From NCBI RefSeq assembly GCF_004137355.1, contig NZ_SDVB01000238.1, positions 1 to 64,000 on the forward strand: 64,000 nucleotides of DNA. Reading direction: 5' to 3'. How positions within the stretch are numbered: the first letter of the stretch is position 1; each line of letters begins with the position of its first letter. Source of the stretch: Ciceribacter ferrooxidans. Its GTDB lineage: Bacteria; Pseudomonadota; Alphaproteobacteria; Rhizobiales; Rhizobiaceae. This document shows, one piece after another, positions 42,497 through 51,319 of this stretch. Position numbers and translations under genes: made by a program. The notes under the pieces are model-generated. The model worked only from the letters and a program-made list of their open reading frames with translations. It was not told the origin of the DNA and searched no databases.

Positions 42497-42690
42497 ATCT
42501 CACTCCTATCCCTACGATGGCGCGATACGCGCACACGTAGTTCGTTGATGTTACGACCAATCGGCTACGCCGAATTGATCATTGCCCGGATCGATATCGC
42601 TTGGATGTTCGGCTATTTCGCCTTCCTTCCGGGGTGCAACTGGCCGATAACAGAAGTTTTCCCAAAGGCAAATCCCGGTCTAATTGATTG

Positions 42691-42717
42691 AAACGATTGA
42701 AATTATTTCAATCGTTT
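42691..42717. promoter_or_regulatory. 27-bp palindromic operator candidate upstream of fba
   Basis: A perfect inverted repeat: AAACGATTGAAA, TTA, TTTCAATCGTTT, in the 303-bp pgk-fba gap (nothing else in the gap is coding). Two CG-centred half-palindromes resembling LacI-family sites (TTGAAACGATTGAA and TTCAATCGTTTAAA) can be read within and just around it. As I recall, S. meliloti fbaB, gap and pck are controlled by the LacI-type regulator PckR, so this could be its site. It lies about 195 bp upstream of the fba start codon. Confidence 0.5.
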
Positions 42718-42749
42718 AAAATAGCTGAAATCTTTGAACCGGGTGCGAC

Positions 42750-42781
42750 GGCGGCGCGGAATGCGGACGATCCGCGCCGCC
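42750..42781 (-). terminator. Stable stem-loop 3' of pgk
   Basis: A perfect 11-bp GC stem (42750-42760 with 42771-42781, 10-nt loop) begins 19 bp past the pgk stop. No T tract follows, so it may be a processing or stabilising 3' hairpin rather than an intrinsic terminator. Confidence 0.5.
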
Positions 42782-42799
42782 TCGTGGCATCTAGGGCGC

Positions 42800-44002
42800 T
42801 CAGGCCGTCCTGGACAGGACTGCGACGCCCGGCAGTTCCTTGCCTTCCATCCATTCGAGGAAGGCGCCGCCGGCCGTCGAGACATAGGTGAAGTCGTCGG
42901 CGACGCCGGCATGGTTCAGCGCCGAGACGGTGTCGCCGCCGCCGGCGACCGAGACCAGCTGGCCTTCCCGGGTGCAGTCGGCCGCATGGCGGGCGGCGGC
43001 GACCGTCGCCTTGTCGAAGGGCGCGATCTCGAAGGCGCCGAGCGGGCCGTTCCAGACAAGCGTTGCTGCACGGCCGATCCAGGCATTGACTGCTTCGACC
43101 GATTTCGGCCCGACGTCGAGAACCATGGCGTCGGCGGGGATCGCGTTGATGTCGACAGTCTCGTTGTCGGCACCGGCCTTGAACTCGCGGGCGACCACGC
43201 CGTCCGAGGGAAGGACGATCGCGCAGCCGGCGGTCGCGGCTTCGAGCATGATCTGCTTTGCGGTGTCGGCGAGGTCGTGCTCGCAGAGCGACTTGCCGAC
43301 ATTGGTGCCGTTGGCCGCGAGGAAGGTATTGGCCATGCCGCCGCCGATGACCAGCGCATCGACCTTCTTCACCAGGTTCATCAGGAGGTCGATCTTGGTC
43401 GAGACCTTGGCGCCGCCGACGATCGCCACCACCGGACGTGCCGGATTGCCGAGACCCTTCTCGAGTGCCTCCAGCTCGGCCTGCATGGTGCGGCCGGCAT
43501 AGGCGGGCAGATGGTGGGCGAGGCCCTCCGTCGAGGCGTGGGCGCGATGGGCGGCGGAGAAGGCGTCGTTGACGTAGATGTCGCCGTTCTTGGCGAGCTC
43601 GGCTACGAATTCCGGCGTGTTCTTTTCCTCGCCCTTGTGGAAGCGGGTGTTTTCGAGGAGCAGGATGTCACCGTTGTTCATCTTTGCGATGGCGTCAGCC
43701 GCGGGCGCGCCGATGCAGTCGGAGGCGAAGGCGACGCGCTGGTCCAGCACTTCCTCGACCGCCGGTGCGATCAGCGAGAGCGACATGTCGGCGACCGGTT
43801 CGCCCTTCGGCCGGCCGAAATGGGCGAGCAGGATGACCTTCGCACCCTTCTGCGAAAGCTCGCGAATGGTGGGCGCCACGCGCTCGATGCGGGTGGTGTC
43901 GCTGACCTTGCCGTCGGTCACCGGAACGTTGAGGTCCACACGGACCAGTACGCGCTTGCCGGCGATGTCGGTCAGATCGTCGAGTGTCTTGAAAGCCGCC
44001 AT
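42800..44002 (-). CDS. pgk: Phosphoglycerate kinase
   Basis: Reversible phosphate transfer between 1,3-bisphosphoglycerate and ADP. The 400-aa product has [24 protein letters not shown], a hinge region with [31 protein letters not shown] and a C-terminal nucleotide site ([13 protein letters not shown]). The start at 44002 (MAAFKTLDD) is chosen because the upstream open frame lacks similarity. It lies downstream of the antiporter gene (97 bp), itself downstream of gap. Confidence 0.97.
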   Translation of the reverse strand: MAAFKTLDDLTDIAGKRVLVRVDLNVPVTDGKVSDTTRIERVAPTIRELSQKGAKVILLAHFGRPKGEPVADMSLSLIAPAVEEVLDQRVAFASDCIGAPAADAIAKMNNGDILLLENTRFHKGEEKNTPEFVAELAKNGDIYVNDAFSAAHRAHASTEGLAHHLPAYAGRTMQAELEALEKGLGNPARPVVAIVGGAKVSTKIDLLMNLVKKVDALVIGGGMANTFLAANGTNVGKSLCEHDLADTAKQIMLEAATAGCAIVLPSDGVVAREFKAGADNETVDINAIPADAMVLDVGPKSVEAVNAWIGRAATLVWNGPLGAFEIAPFDKATVAAARHAADCTREGQLVSVAGGGDTVSALNHAGVADDFTYVSTAGGAFLEWMEGKELPGVAVLSRTA

Positions 44003-44099
44003 GGTGATACTCGTCCCTCCAGTCTCTTTGGGTTCTAAAACGTGAGGGCCGGACATTACTACGCCTGCCCCGTGACGCAAGGCGAGGGCGGGGCAAAAT

Positions 44100-45908
44100 T
44101 CACTCGGCCGCCTTGCGGACCTTGCGCAGATAGTCGCGCAGCGCGTGGGCAATCTCCCGAAGATTGAGGAAGATCGGCAGGTTGGTAGCCGGTGCCACCG
44201 GTTCGAGCGACACGCCGACCGAGGCAATATGTCCCGTCTCGTCGATATCGCGGACGATGAGGACGATCGTGCCGAGACGGACGCGATCGGCATAGTCCGC
44301 CTTTCCGCCGAGGCGCTGCTCGATCAGCTCGGCGACGGTGATTGCGCGCTCCGCCTCGTTCACGAGCAATGGTCCGTAGGCCTGGTCGAGATTGTCGACG
44401 CGGGTCGAGGGCGCGATCGCGAACATGCCGAAGAACTCGCTGTCGTTCTCGTCCACCGGCGCCTTGCTGGCGAACAGGCGGTCGAGCAGGCGGGAATAGC
44501 CCGGCGCGATGAACAGATAGACCTGGTCGTGTTCCTTGAGCCGGCCGGCATACTGGTAGCGCATCGACTTGCCGTCGCGGATGACGAGCGACGGCATCGC
44601 CCAGCGGGGAATGCGTTCGCCGCGCAGCACCGGGCTGTCGGCGACGACGCGGTAGGCGAGCAGTTCGTGGTGGGCGGCGCCCGGCAGGTCGAGCTCCAGC
44701 TTGTCGATCGCGCCGATGCGCGGCGGGATGATGAGGCCGAGCTTGCGGGCGACGGGTTTGATCGTCCAGCCCTGCAACAGCAGCGAGATCATGACGACGA
44801 TGAAGGCGGTGTTGAAATAGATCTGCCCGCCTTCCAGTCCACCGAGGATCGGAAGGATTGCAAGCAGGATCGAGACCGCGCCACGCAGGCCGACCCAGGC
44901 GATGAAGCCGGTTTCGCGCTGGGTGTAGTCGAACGGGAGCAGGCAGAGCCACACCGCCAGCGGACGAGCCACGAAGACGAGGAACAGGCCGAGGATGACC
45001 GCCGGCAGGAGGATCTGCGGAAACTGCGAGGGGGTGGCGAGCAGGCCGAGCACGAGGAACATGACGATCTGGGCGAGCCAGGTCATGCCGTCCTGGAAGC
45101 GGGTGATCGAGCCGCGGGCGGGGATCTTCTGGCTGCCGGCATAGATGCCGGCCACATAGACGGCGAGGAAGCCGCTGCCGCCGACCGCGCCGGTATAGGA
45201 AAAGACGAGGAGGGCCATCGTCAGCATGAAGATCGGTGCGAGCCCCCGCTCGACGGAAATCCGCTTGAGTACGAAGACGATGACCGCGCCGCCGATCAAA
45301 CCGAGCGCGAGCCCGAGCCCCATCTGCTCGACGAAGAGGCGCAAGAGCGCCATGTCGAAGCCGGAATAGCCCTTGCCGGTCGACAGCAGCTGAACCAGCG
45401 CCATGGTGAGGAAGATCGCCATCGGATCGTTGGTGCCGGACTCGACTTCCAGTGTCGAGCGCACCCGGTCGCGGATGTTGATGCCGCCGATGCGCAGCAG
45501 GAAGAACACCGCCGCCGCGTCGGTGGAGGCGACGATCGAGCCGAGGAGGGCTCCTTCGAGGAAGGAGAGGTCGAGCAGCAGGTGCGCGAGCGCGCCGAAG
45601 AGGCTGGCGGTCAGCAGCACCCCCACCGTCGACAGCATCAGCGCCGGCGTCGCCGACAGCCGGAACGACTGCAGCGAGGTGCCGTAGCCGGAATCGAACA
45701 GAATGATCGCGAGCGCCACGGAGCCGAGCGCATAGGCGAGCGAATTGTTGGAAAAGTCGATTCCGAGACCGTCGACGCCGGTCACGAGGCCGATCAGCAG
45801 GAAGAGCAGGAGGAGGGGTGCGCCGAAGCGGAAGGCGAGCAGGCTCGAAAACGCCGCGAGGAGGACCAGCGCCGTGCCCACCAGCGTCATCGCATAGAAT
45901 TCGTCCAC
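44100..45908 (-). CDS. K+/H+ antiporter, CPA1 family with TrkA-C/CorC-type tail (NhaP2/CvrA-like)
   Basis: A 602-aa membrane protein: about twelve helices (about 5-400) with [15 protein letters not shown] and [15 protein letters not shown], the antiporter transport-site motifs, and [18 protein letters not shown]. The cytoplasmic tail (about 410-600) has a TrkA-C domain ([17 protein letters not shown]) and a CorC-like end. It exchanges K+ (or Na+) for H+. The start is uncertain: the GTG at 45908 has GGGGATGAG upstream, and an ATG lies six codons later. It is unusual as an insertion between gap and pgk, though this order may be conserved in the family. Confidence 0.88.
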   Translation of the reverse strand: MDEFYAMTLVGTALVLLAAFSSLLAFRFGAPLLLLFLLIGLVTGVDGLGIDFSNNSLAYALGSVALAIILFDSGYGTSLQSFRLSATPALMLSTVGVLLTASLFGALAHLLLDLSFLEGALLGSIVASTDAAAVFFLLRIGGINIRDRVRSTLEVESGTNDPMAIFLTMALVQLLSTGKGYSGFDMALLRLFVEQMGLGLALGLIGGAVIVFVLKRISVERGLAPIFMLTMALLVFSYTGAVGGSGFLAVYVAGIYAGSQKIPARGSITRFQDGMTWLAQIVMFLVLGLLATPSQFPQILLPAVILGLFLVFVARPLAVWLCLLPFDYTQRETGFIAWVGLRGAVSILLAILPILGGLEGGQIYFNTAFIVVMISLLLQGWTIKPVARKLGLIIPPRIGAIDKLELDLPGAAHHELLAYRVVADSPVLRGERIPRWAMPSLVIRDGKSMRYQYAGRLKEHDQVYLFIAPGYSRLLDRLFASKAPVDENDSEFFGMFAIAPSTRVDNLDQAYGPLLVNEAERAITVAELIEQRLGGKADYADRVRLGTIVLIVRDIDETGHIASVGVSLEPVAPATNLPIFLNLREIAHALRDYLRKVRKAAE

Positions 45909-46117
45909 CTGCTCATCCCCCTCGTTGCCGCCCGCATCGTGTCGTCCCGCTCCTGCCGAATCATACCGGCCCCGCAGGCGCAGCACGAAAGTGTCGGCAA
46001 CGCTTTCCGCCCCGGTGTAGGGGTCGGTGTAGGGCTGGGAACGATCTGGCAGGACTGCCGAAAGACGAGAGTCGTACTTGTCGCCCGCAATCGTGATCAG
46101 AGTAGGGCGGGAGCGGG

Positions 46118-46151
46118 AAAAATGAAAGGCGGACCGGTATCCCGGCCCGCC
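46118..46151 (-). terminator. Rho-independent terminator of gap
   Basis: A 10-bp stem with one mismatch (46128-46137 with 46142-46151), 4-nt loop, followed on the minus strand by TTTCATTTTT. It lies 29 bp past the gap stop and separates gap from the antiporter gene. Confidence 0.8.
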
Positions 46152-46180
46152 TCTTCGAGGACAATCGTTGGGTCGATCGC

Positions 46181-47191
46181 TCAGATGAGCTTGCCGAGCG
46201 CGACTGCCGTGTCGGACATGCGGTTCGAGAAGCCCCATTCGTTGTCGTACCAGGTGAGGATACGGACGAAATTGCCTTCGAGCACCTTGGTCTGGTCGAT
46301 CGCGAAGATCGAGGAGTGGCTGTCGTGGTTGAAGTCGCGCGAGACCAGCGGTTCCTCGGTGTAGCCGAGAATGCCCTTCAGGGCGCCGTTCGAAGCAGCC
46401 TTGATGGCCTCGTTGATTTCCTGGGCGGTGGTGTTCTTCTTGGCGACGAACTTGAAGTCGACGACCGAGACGTTCGGGGTCGGCACGCGGATCGAGGTGC
46501 CGTCCAGCTTGCCCTTGAGGTGCGGCAGGACCAGGCCGACGGCCTTTGCGGCGCCGGTCGAGGTCGGGATCATGGAGAGCGCTGCGGCACGGGCGCGGTA
46601 CAGGTCCTTGTGCATGGTGTCGAGCGTCGGCTGGTCGCCGGTATAGGAATGGATCGTGGTCATGAAGCCATGGTCGATGCCGACGGCGTCGTCGAGCGTC
46701 TTGACGACCGGCACCAGGCAGTTGGTGGTGCAGGACGCGTTGGAGATGACCAGGTGATCCTTGGTCAGCTTGTCGTGGTTGACGCCGAAGACGACGGTCA
46801 GGTCGGCACCATCCGCGGGAGCCGAGACGATGACGCGCTTGGCGCCGGCCTGGAGATGCAGGGCGGCCTTGTCGCGCGCGGTGAAGATGCCGGTGCATTC
46901 CATGGCGATGTCGACGCCGAGTTCGCCATGCGGCAGGGTTGCCGGATCCTTGATCGCCGTGACCTTGATCGGCTTGCCTCCGCCGACGATGATCGTGTCG
47001 CCTTCGACCTTCACCTCGGCCGGGAACTTGCCGTGGATCGAGTCGTAGCGCAGAAGGTGGGCGTTGGTTTCGACCGGGCCGAGGTCGTTGATCGCGACCA
47101 CTTCGATGTCCGTGCGACCGGACTCGACGATGGCGCGCAGCACGTTGCGGCCGATGCGGCCGAAGCCGTTGATGGCAACTTTAAGAGTCAT
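46181..47191 (-). CDS. gap: Glyceraldehyde-3-phosphate dehydrogenase, type I
   Basis: NAD(P)-linked oxidation of glyceraldehyde 3-phosphate. The 336-aa product has [18 protein letters not shown], the active-site Cys in [12 protein letters not shown] (about residue 156), the catalytic His in TIHSYTGDQ and the C-terminal [12 protein letters not shown]. The ATG at 47191 has GGGGAG 8 nt upstream; a GTG three codons earlier is less likely. It lies 79 bp after tkt with a hairpin in the gap. Confidence 0.97.
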   Translation of the reverse strand: MTLKVAINGFGRIGRNVLRAIVESGRTDIEVVAINDLGPVETNAHLLRYDSIHGKFPAEVKVEGDTIIVGGGKPIKVTAIKDPATLPHGELGVDIAMECTGIFTARDKAALHLQAGAKRVIVSAPADGADLTVVFGVNHDKLTKDHLVISNASCTTNCLVPVVKTLDDAVGIDHGFMTTIHSYTGDQPTLDTMHKDLYRARAAALSMIPTSTGAAKAVGLVLPHLKGKLDGTSIRVPTPNVSVVDFKFVAKKNTTAQEINEAIKAASNGALKGILGYTEEPLVSRDFNHDSHSSIFAIDQTKVLEGNFVRILTWYDNEWGFSNRMSDTAVALGKLI

Positions 47192-47232
47192 GGCGTTCAC
47201 TCCCCTGTAGAAAAGAATTCGAAACTAATGGA

Positions 47233-47260
47233 TCGCAGGGCGTTGGCAATCGCCCTGCGA
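47233..47260 (-). promoter_or_regulatory. Stem-loop in the tkt-gap intergenic region
   Basis: A perfect 9-10-bp stem (47233-47242 with 47251-47260, 8-nt loop) lies between the tkt stop and the gap start. No T tract follows, so it is more likely a processing or stability element, or the 3' hairpin of tkt mRNA, than an intrinsic terminator. Confidence 0.4.
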
Positions 47261-47270
47261 CAATTTGACG

Positions 47271-49253
47271 TTAGCCAAGCTTTGCTTCGGCGGCGGCAAC
47301 CACGGCCTCGGCAGTGATGCCGAAGTGCTTGTAGAGCTCCTTGTAGGGGCCGGAGGCGCCGAAGGAGGACATGCCGACGAAAATGCCGTCGGAGCCGATG
47401 ACGCTGTCCCAGCCCTGGCGGATGCCGGCTTCGACACCGATCTTCACCGGTGCATTGCCGATGATCGCCTGACGGTAGGCTTCCGGCTGTTCGGCGAAGA
47501 GCTCGAAGCAGGGGACCGAGACGACGCGGGCGGGAATACCCTTGCCGGTGAGCTCGGCCTGTGCCTTCAGCGCGATCTCGACTTCCGAGCCGGAGGCGAA
47601 GATCGAGACCTTCGCGTCGCTTGCCGAGACGAGTTCGTAGGCGCCGCTGGCGCAGAGGTTCTTCTCTTCATATTCGGTGCGTGCCGCGACGAGGTTCTGG
47701 CGCGTCAGCGCGAGACCCGAGGGGCGGTGCTTCTGCTCGAGCGCGATCTGCCAGCATTCCGCCGTTTCGGTCGCGTCCGCCGGACGGAACATCAAGAGGT
47801 TCGGAATGGCGCGCAGCGCGGCCATGTGCTCGACCGGCTGATGGGTCGGGCCGTCCTCACCGAGGCCGATCGAATCGTGGGTCAGCACGTGGATGACCCG
47901 GATGCCCATGAGCGCGGCAAGCCGGATCGACGGACGGCAATAGTCCGAGAAGATCAGGAAGCCGCCGGAATAGGGGATCAGCCCACCGTGCAGCGCGATG
48001 CCGTTCATGGCGGCGGCCATGCCGTGCTCGCGGATGCCGTAATGGATGTAGCGGCCGGAGAAGTCGGTCGGCGTGATCGACTTCGTCTGGCTGGTCTTGG
48101 TGTTGTTCGAGCCGGTCAGGTCGGCGGAGCCGCCGATCGTTTCTGAAAGCACGCCGTTGATGACTTCGAGCGCATCCTCGGAGGCCTTGCGGGTCGCGAC
48201 CGTCGGCTTCGTTTCGGCGAGCTTCTTCTTGTAGGCGTCGATCGCCGCGTCGAAACTGCCCGGCAGGTCGCCGGCGAAGCGCCGGGTGAATTCCGCCCGC
48301 TTGTCGGCGTCGGCGGCTGCGAGGCGTCCTTCCCAGTCCTTGCGGGCCTTCGTGGAGCGCAGGCCGGCCAGGCGCCAGGCGTCGAGCACGTCGGCGGGAA
48401 TGGTGAAGGCTTCCTCGCCCCATCCGAGCTCCTTGCGGGCGGCGACGATCTCGTCGGCGCCGAGCGGCGAGCCGTGGACCTTGTGGGTGCCTGCCTTGTT
48501 CGGCGCACCGTAGCCGATCACCGTCTTGCAGGCGATCATCGTCGGCTTGTCGGACTTGCGGGCTTCCTCGATCGCGGCGGCGATCGCTTCCGGATCATGG
48601 CCGTCGACAGAGAGCGTGTTCCAGCCAGAGGCGCGGAAGCGCGCATGCTGGTCGGTCGAGTCGGAAAGCGAAATCGCGCCGTCGATCGAGATGCCGTTGT
48701 CGTCCCAGAGTACGATCAGCTTGTTGAGCTTCAGGTGACCGGCGAGCGTGATCGCTTCCTGGCTGATGCCTTCCATGAGGCAGCCGTCGCCGGCGATCAC
48801 ATAGGTGTAGTGATCCATCAGCTCGGCGCCGAACTCGTTGGTGAGCTTCTTTTCGGCGATCACCATGCCGACGGCGTTGGCAATCCCCTGGCCGAGCGGC
48901 CCGGTCGTCGTCTCGATGCCGGAGGCGTGGCCGTATTCGGGATGGCCGGCGGTCTTCGCGCCCAGCTGGCGGAACTGCTTGATGTCCTCGATCGTCATGT
49001 CCTCGTAGCCGGTGAGATAGAGGAGGCTGTAGAGGAGCATGGAGCCGTGGCCGGCGGACAGCACGAAGCGGTCGCGGTCGGGCCAGAGCGGGTTCTTCGG
49101 ATCGAACTTCAGGAAGCGGGTAAAAAGGACGGTCGCGACATCGGCGGTTCCCATCGGCATGCCGGGATGGCCGGAATTGGCCTTCTCGACGGCGTCCATG
49201 GCGAGAAATCGGATCGCATTTGCCATCCGGTTGTGTTTTTCGGGAGAAATCAT
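47271..49253 (-). CDS. tkt: Transketolase
   Basis: Thiamine-diphosphate enzyme of the pentose phosphate pathway that transfers two-carbon units. The 660-aa product has [25 protein letters not shown], the ThDP/metal motif [13 protein letters not shown] through [24 protein letters not shown] and the pyrimidine/transketolase block [29 protein letters not shown], then a C-terminal domain. It is the first gene of the tkt-gap run. A good -35/-10 pair lies about 70-95 bp upstream. Confidence 0.97.
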   Translation of the reverse strand: MISPEKHNRMANAIRFLAMDAVEKANSGHPGMPMGTADVATVLFTRFLKFDPKNPLWPDRDRFVLSAGHGSMLLYSLLYLTGYEDMTIEDIKQFRQLGAKTAGHPEYGHASGIETTTGPLGQGIANAVGMVIAEKKLTNEFGAELMDHYTYVIAGDGCLMEGISQEAITLAGHLKLNKLIVLWDDNGISIDGAISLSDSTDQHARFRASGWNTLSVDGHDPEAIAAAIEEARKSDKPTMIACKTVIGYGAPNKAGTHKVHGSPLGADEIVAARKELGWGEEAFTIPADVLDAWRLAGLRSTKARKDWEGRLAAADADKRAEFTRRFAGDLPGSFDAAIDAYKKKLAETKPTVATRKASEDALEVINGVLSETIGGSADLTGSNNTKTSQTKSITPTDFSGRYIHYGIREHGMAAAMNGIALHGGLIPYSGGFLIFSDYCRPSIRLAALMGIRVIHVLTHDSIGLGEDGPTHQPVEHMAALRAIPNLLMFRPADATETAECWQIALEQKHRPSGLALTRQNLVAARTEYEEKNLCASGAYELVSASDAKVSIFASGSEVEIALKAQAELTGKGIPARVVSVPCFELFAEQPEAYRQAIIGNAPVKIGVEAGIRQGWDSVIGSDGIFVGMSSFGASGPYKELYKHFGITAEAVVAAAEAKLG

Positions 49254-49321
49254 AGTTTTTCCGCTTGTTCCGAGTCACTGGGGATGTCCGCACCTGCCGC
49301 GGACCGCCTGAAGGCGGCTGA

Positions 49322-49349
49322 TCCATAGCAGGTGAGGCGCGCGAGTCAA
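49322..49349 (-). promoter_or_regulatory. Probable sigma-70-type promoter of tkt
   Basis: Minus strand: TTGACT (49349-49344), 16-bp spacer, TATGGA (49327-49322), about 70 bp upstream of the tkt ATG. The rest of the 310-bp gap 49254-49563 holds only this and the divergent promoter below. Confidence 0.5.
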
Positions 49350-49465
49350 CAAATCCGCTGGGTTTGCGGTTCCGATCCGCCTAGATTTCGCCTCGCCGGA
49401 ACGCCGCGACGGGCGGGTTCGGCCGTCGTCCACAGGATAGGCAAATCCGCGCCTCTCCGGTTTTA

Positions 49466-49494
49466 TTGACGGGTGGCAATACAAGCGAATACTG
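49466..49494 (+). promoter_or_regulatory. Probable promoter of the DUF4164-zapA operon
   Basis: TTGACG (49466-49471), 17-bp spacer, ATACTG (49489-49494), about 70 bp upstream of the DUF4164 start codon. Confidence 0.45.
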
Positions 49495-49563
49495 TCGAAG
49501 AAACACGATGGCGGGCTTCGGTGTCCGATTCGGTGGACTTTTTTCGGAAGGCCGGGACAAGCA

Positions 49564-49836
49564 ATGTCGACGGACAACACGGTTGAGGCGGCGCTCGGCG
49601 CCCTGCGACAGGCGATTTCCGGCCTGGAGAACGCCGTCGACATGCGCTTCGAGGCGGAGCGCGAGAATGCCGAGGTCGAAAGCGAGGTCAAGCGCGTCCA
49701 CGCCGACCGCGCGCGGCTCGCCCAGGAACTCGACCAGGCGGAATTTCGCGCCAACCGGCTCGAGGAAGTCAATCGCGAGGTCTCGCGGCGGCTGGTGACG
49801 GCCATGGAAACGATACGGGCGGTGCTCGACCGCTGA
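49564..49836 (+). CDS. DUF4164 coiled-coil protein
   Basis: A 90-aa almost fully helical protein rich in Glu, Arg and Ala with heptad character (AALGALRQAISGLENAV ... EVKRVHADRARLAQELDQAE ... EEVNREVSRRLVTAMETIR), matching DUF4164. It is regularly encoded just upstream of zapA in rhizobia, so a role in division is conceivable but unproven. The spacing to zapA is 38 bp. Confidence 0.8.
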   Translation: MSTDNTVEAALGALRQAISGLENAVDMRFEAERENAEVESEVKRVHADRARLAQELDQAEFRANRLEEVNREVSRRLVTAMETIRAVLDR

Positions 49837-49874
49837 CGTCGGCGGGTGCGTGGTCTCGATATGCGGAAGGGCGT

Positions 49875-50261
49875 ATGGCACAGGTAACGGTGACGATCGA
49901 CGGGAAAGCCTACCGCATGGCCTGCGAGGAGGGCCAGGAGGCGCATCTCGTCGAGCTTGCGACCCGGTTCGACAACTACGTCTCGCATCTGAAGTCGCAA
50001 TTCGGCGAGATCGGCGATCTGCGGATCACCGTCATGGCCGGCATCATGGTGATGGACGAGCTTTCGGAAATGAACCGCAAGATCGCCGAACTGGAGCGCG
50101 AGCTCGCCGGGCTCCGCGAGGGCCGCGATACGGCCGACGCCGGCAACCGGCGCAAGGAAGAACTGCTCGCCGCGACCATCGCCGAGCTCGCCGAGCGGCT
50201 GAATGCGATCACCCGCAAACTGACGGCCCGCCCTTCGGGCACTGCTGCGCAGGAAAGCTGA
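49875..50261 (+). CDS. zapA: Cell division protein ZapA
   Basis: Positive regulator that bundles FtsZ at the division ring. The 128-aa product has the N-terminal ZapA globular domain (VTVTIDGKAYRMACEEGQEAHL, LATRFDNYVSHLKSQFG) and the MAGIMVMDELSEMNRKIAELE helix leading into a C-terminal coiled coil. It is the second gene of the DUF4164-zapA operon, directly upstream of the 6S RNA gene, the usual proteobacterial order. Confidence 0.92.
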   Translation: MAQVTVTIDGKAYRMACEEGQEAHLVELATRFDNYVSHLKSQFGEIGDLRITVMAGIMVMDELSEMNRKIAELERELAGLREGRDTADAGNRRKEELLAATIAELAERLNAITRKLTARPSGTAAQES

Positions 50262-50293
50262 GCCCCGAAGCTTTTTTTTTGGCGACGTGACCT

Positions 50294-50322
50294 CTGGCGC
50301 GGCGGGGCATTTGGCCCTATAT
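50294..50322 (+). promoter_or_regulatory. Probable promoter of the 6S RNA gene
   Basis: A -10 element CTATAT (50317-50322), with a weaker -35 CTGGCG (50294-50299) 17 bp upstream, places the start of transcription near 50328, at the first base-paired nucleotides of the RNA. Confidence 0.5.
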
Positions 50323-50326
50323 CAGG

Positions 50327-50466
50327 GATCGCGGTCTGCGCCTCACGACAGGAAACCACAATCCCTGGGGCCATACTCGATCCAGAGGGAGCTGTCCCTG
50401 GCCAGGCCCGTGGGCTTGGACACACGGCGCCCACCTACTTTTGTAGGCGCCCAGGATCGTAAAAAC
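50327..50466 (+). ncRNA. ssrS: 6S RNA
   Basis: 6S RNA binds the housekeeping RNA polymerase holoenzyme as a mimic of an open promoter. Position after zapA is the classic location. The predicted closing stem is present: GATC (50327-50330) with GATC (50455-50458), and GCGCC (50338-50342) with GGCGC (50446-50450). Internal helices include CCAG-GGGA/TCCC-TGG (50382-50402 region) and CCTAC/GTAGG with a TTTT loop near 50433-50447. The ends are approximate. The cyclo-ligase gene that usually follows is about 5.2 kb away (55656). Confidence 0.8.
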
Positions 50467-50500
50467 TCCATCGGTTGCCGTGGATCGCACTTCTCTTTTC

Positions 50501-51130
50501 TTACATCGACGGCCGCTGCGCGAGGGCGAGCATCGCCCCGAAGGCGATCATCATGCTGCCACTCACCCGGTTCACCCAGCCGAAAGACGACTTCCCCTTC
50601 GCGAAACGGCCGAGCCGTCGGCCGGCGATCGCATAGAGGGTGATCGCGATCACTTCCAAAACGAGGAAGATGACGCCGAGGACCGTGAAGCTCAGCGCGT
50701 AGTTCGCGGCGTCGAGGAACTGCGGGAAGAAGGCGGTGAAGATCAGGATCGCCTTCGGATTGCCGATCGCCACCCAGAACTCCTGTTGCGCGAGCTTCTT
50801 CATAGAAAGGGCGGTCCTGATCTCCGCGGCGCGCTCGATCTGCGGCGCACCGGCGCGCAGGATCTTGATGCCGAGCCAGACCAGATAGGCGGCACCCGCC
50901 CATTTGATGGCCGAGAAGGCGATCTCCGAGGCGATCAGCAGTGCGCCGAGGCCGACCGCCGTGATGACGATCATGATCGCGAAGGCGGCGAGGCGGGCCA
51001 TGGAGGCGGCCAGCGCGACGCCGACGCCCCAGCGCATGCCGTTGGTGAGCGCGAGAAGATTGTTCGGCCCGAACGCCATGTTGAGGGCGAAGCAGGCGGG
51101 AATGAACCACAGGATCGTGTGCAGGGACAT
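50501..51130 (-). CDS. LysE/RhtB-family amino-acid exporter
   Basis: A 209-aa inner-membrane protein with about six helices and the family opening LWFIPACFALNMAFGPNNLL, then IGNPKAILIFTAFFPQF (the conserved NPKA..FF motif). It exports an amino acid or derivative; substrate unknown. The ATG at 51130 is chosen over an upstream start at 51181 because the family motif begins immediately after it. Upstream it faces the duplicated paiB promoter region. Confidence 0.88.
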   Translation of the reverse strand: MSLHTILWFIPACFALNMAFGPNNLLALTNGMRWGVGVALAASMARLAAFAIMIVITAVGLGALLIASEIAFSAIKWAGAAYLVWLGIKILRAGAPQIERAAEIRTALSMKKLAQQEFWVAIGNPKAILIFTAFFPQFLDAANYALSFTVLGVIFLVLEVIAITLYAIAGRRLGRFAKGKSSFGWVNRVSGSMMIAFGAMLALAQRPSM

Positions 51131-51181
51131 GGGCGTACCGGTTCGAAAGAGGAGAAACTGTTTGTAGCGGGCGTACTGCAC

Positions 51182-51276
51182 CTTCGCAACAGGAAGTGGT
51201 ATTGACCCGCAAATGCCCTGTTGCCTAACTGGGCCGTTTCGTTCGTGCCCGGGAGAGTGCCATGTACCAGCCGCCG
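51182..51276. repeat. Imperfect 95-bp direct repeat, copy A (paiB promoter and first codons)
   Basis: Aligns with 53502-53596 at roughly three-quarters identity by eye. Shared blocks include TTGACCCGCAA, TGCCTAA-TGGGCCGTT, GGAGAGTGCC and ATGTACCAGCCGCCG. In this copy the open frame after the ATG at 51262 soon loses similarity to the FMN-binding protein, so it is a 5' gene remnant plus promoter. Confidence 0.75.
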
Positions 51277-51319
51277 CGATCGTTCGCGACGGCTTTGTGC
51301 TTGTGGATGCCCGAGCCGG

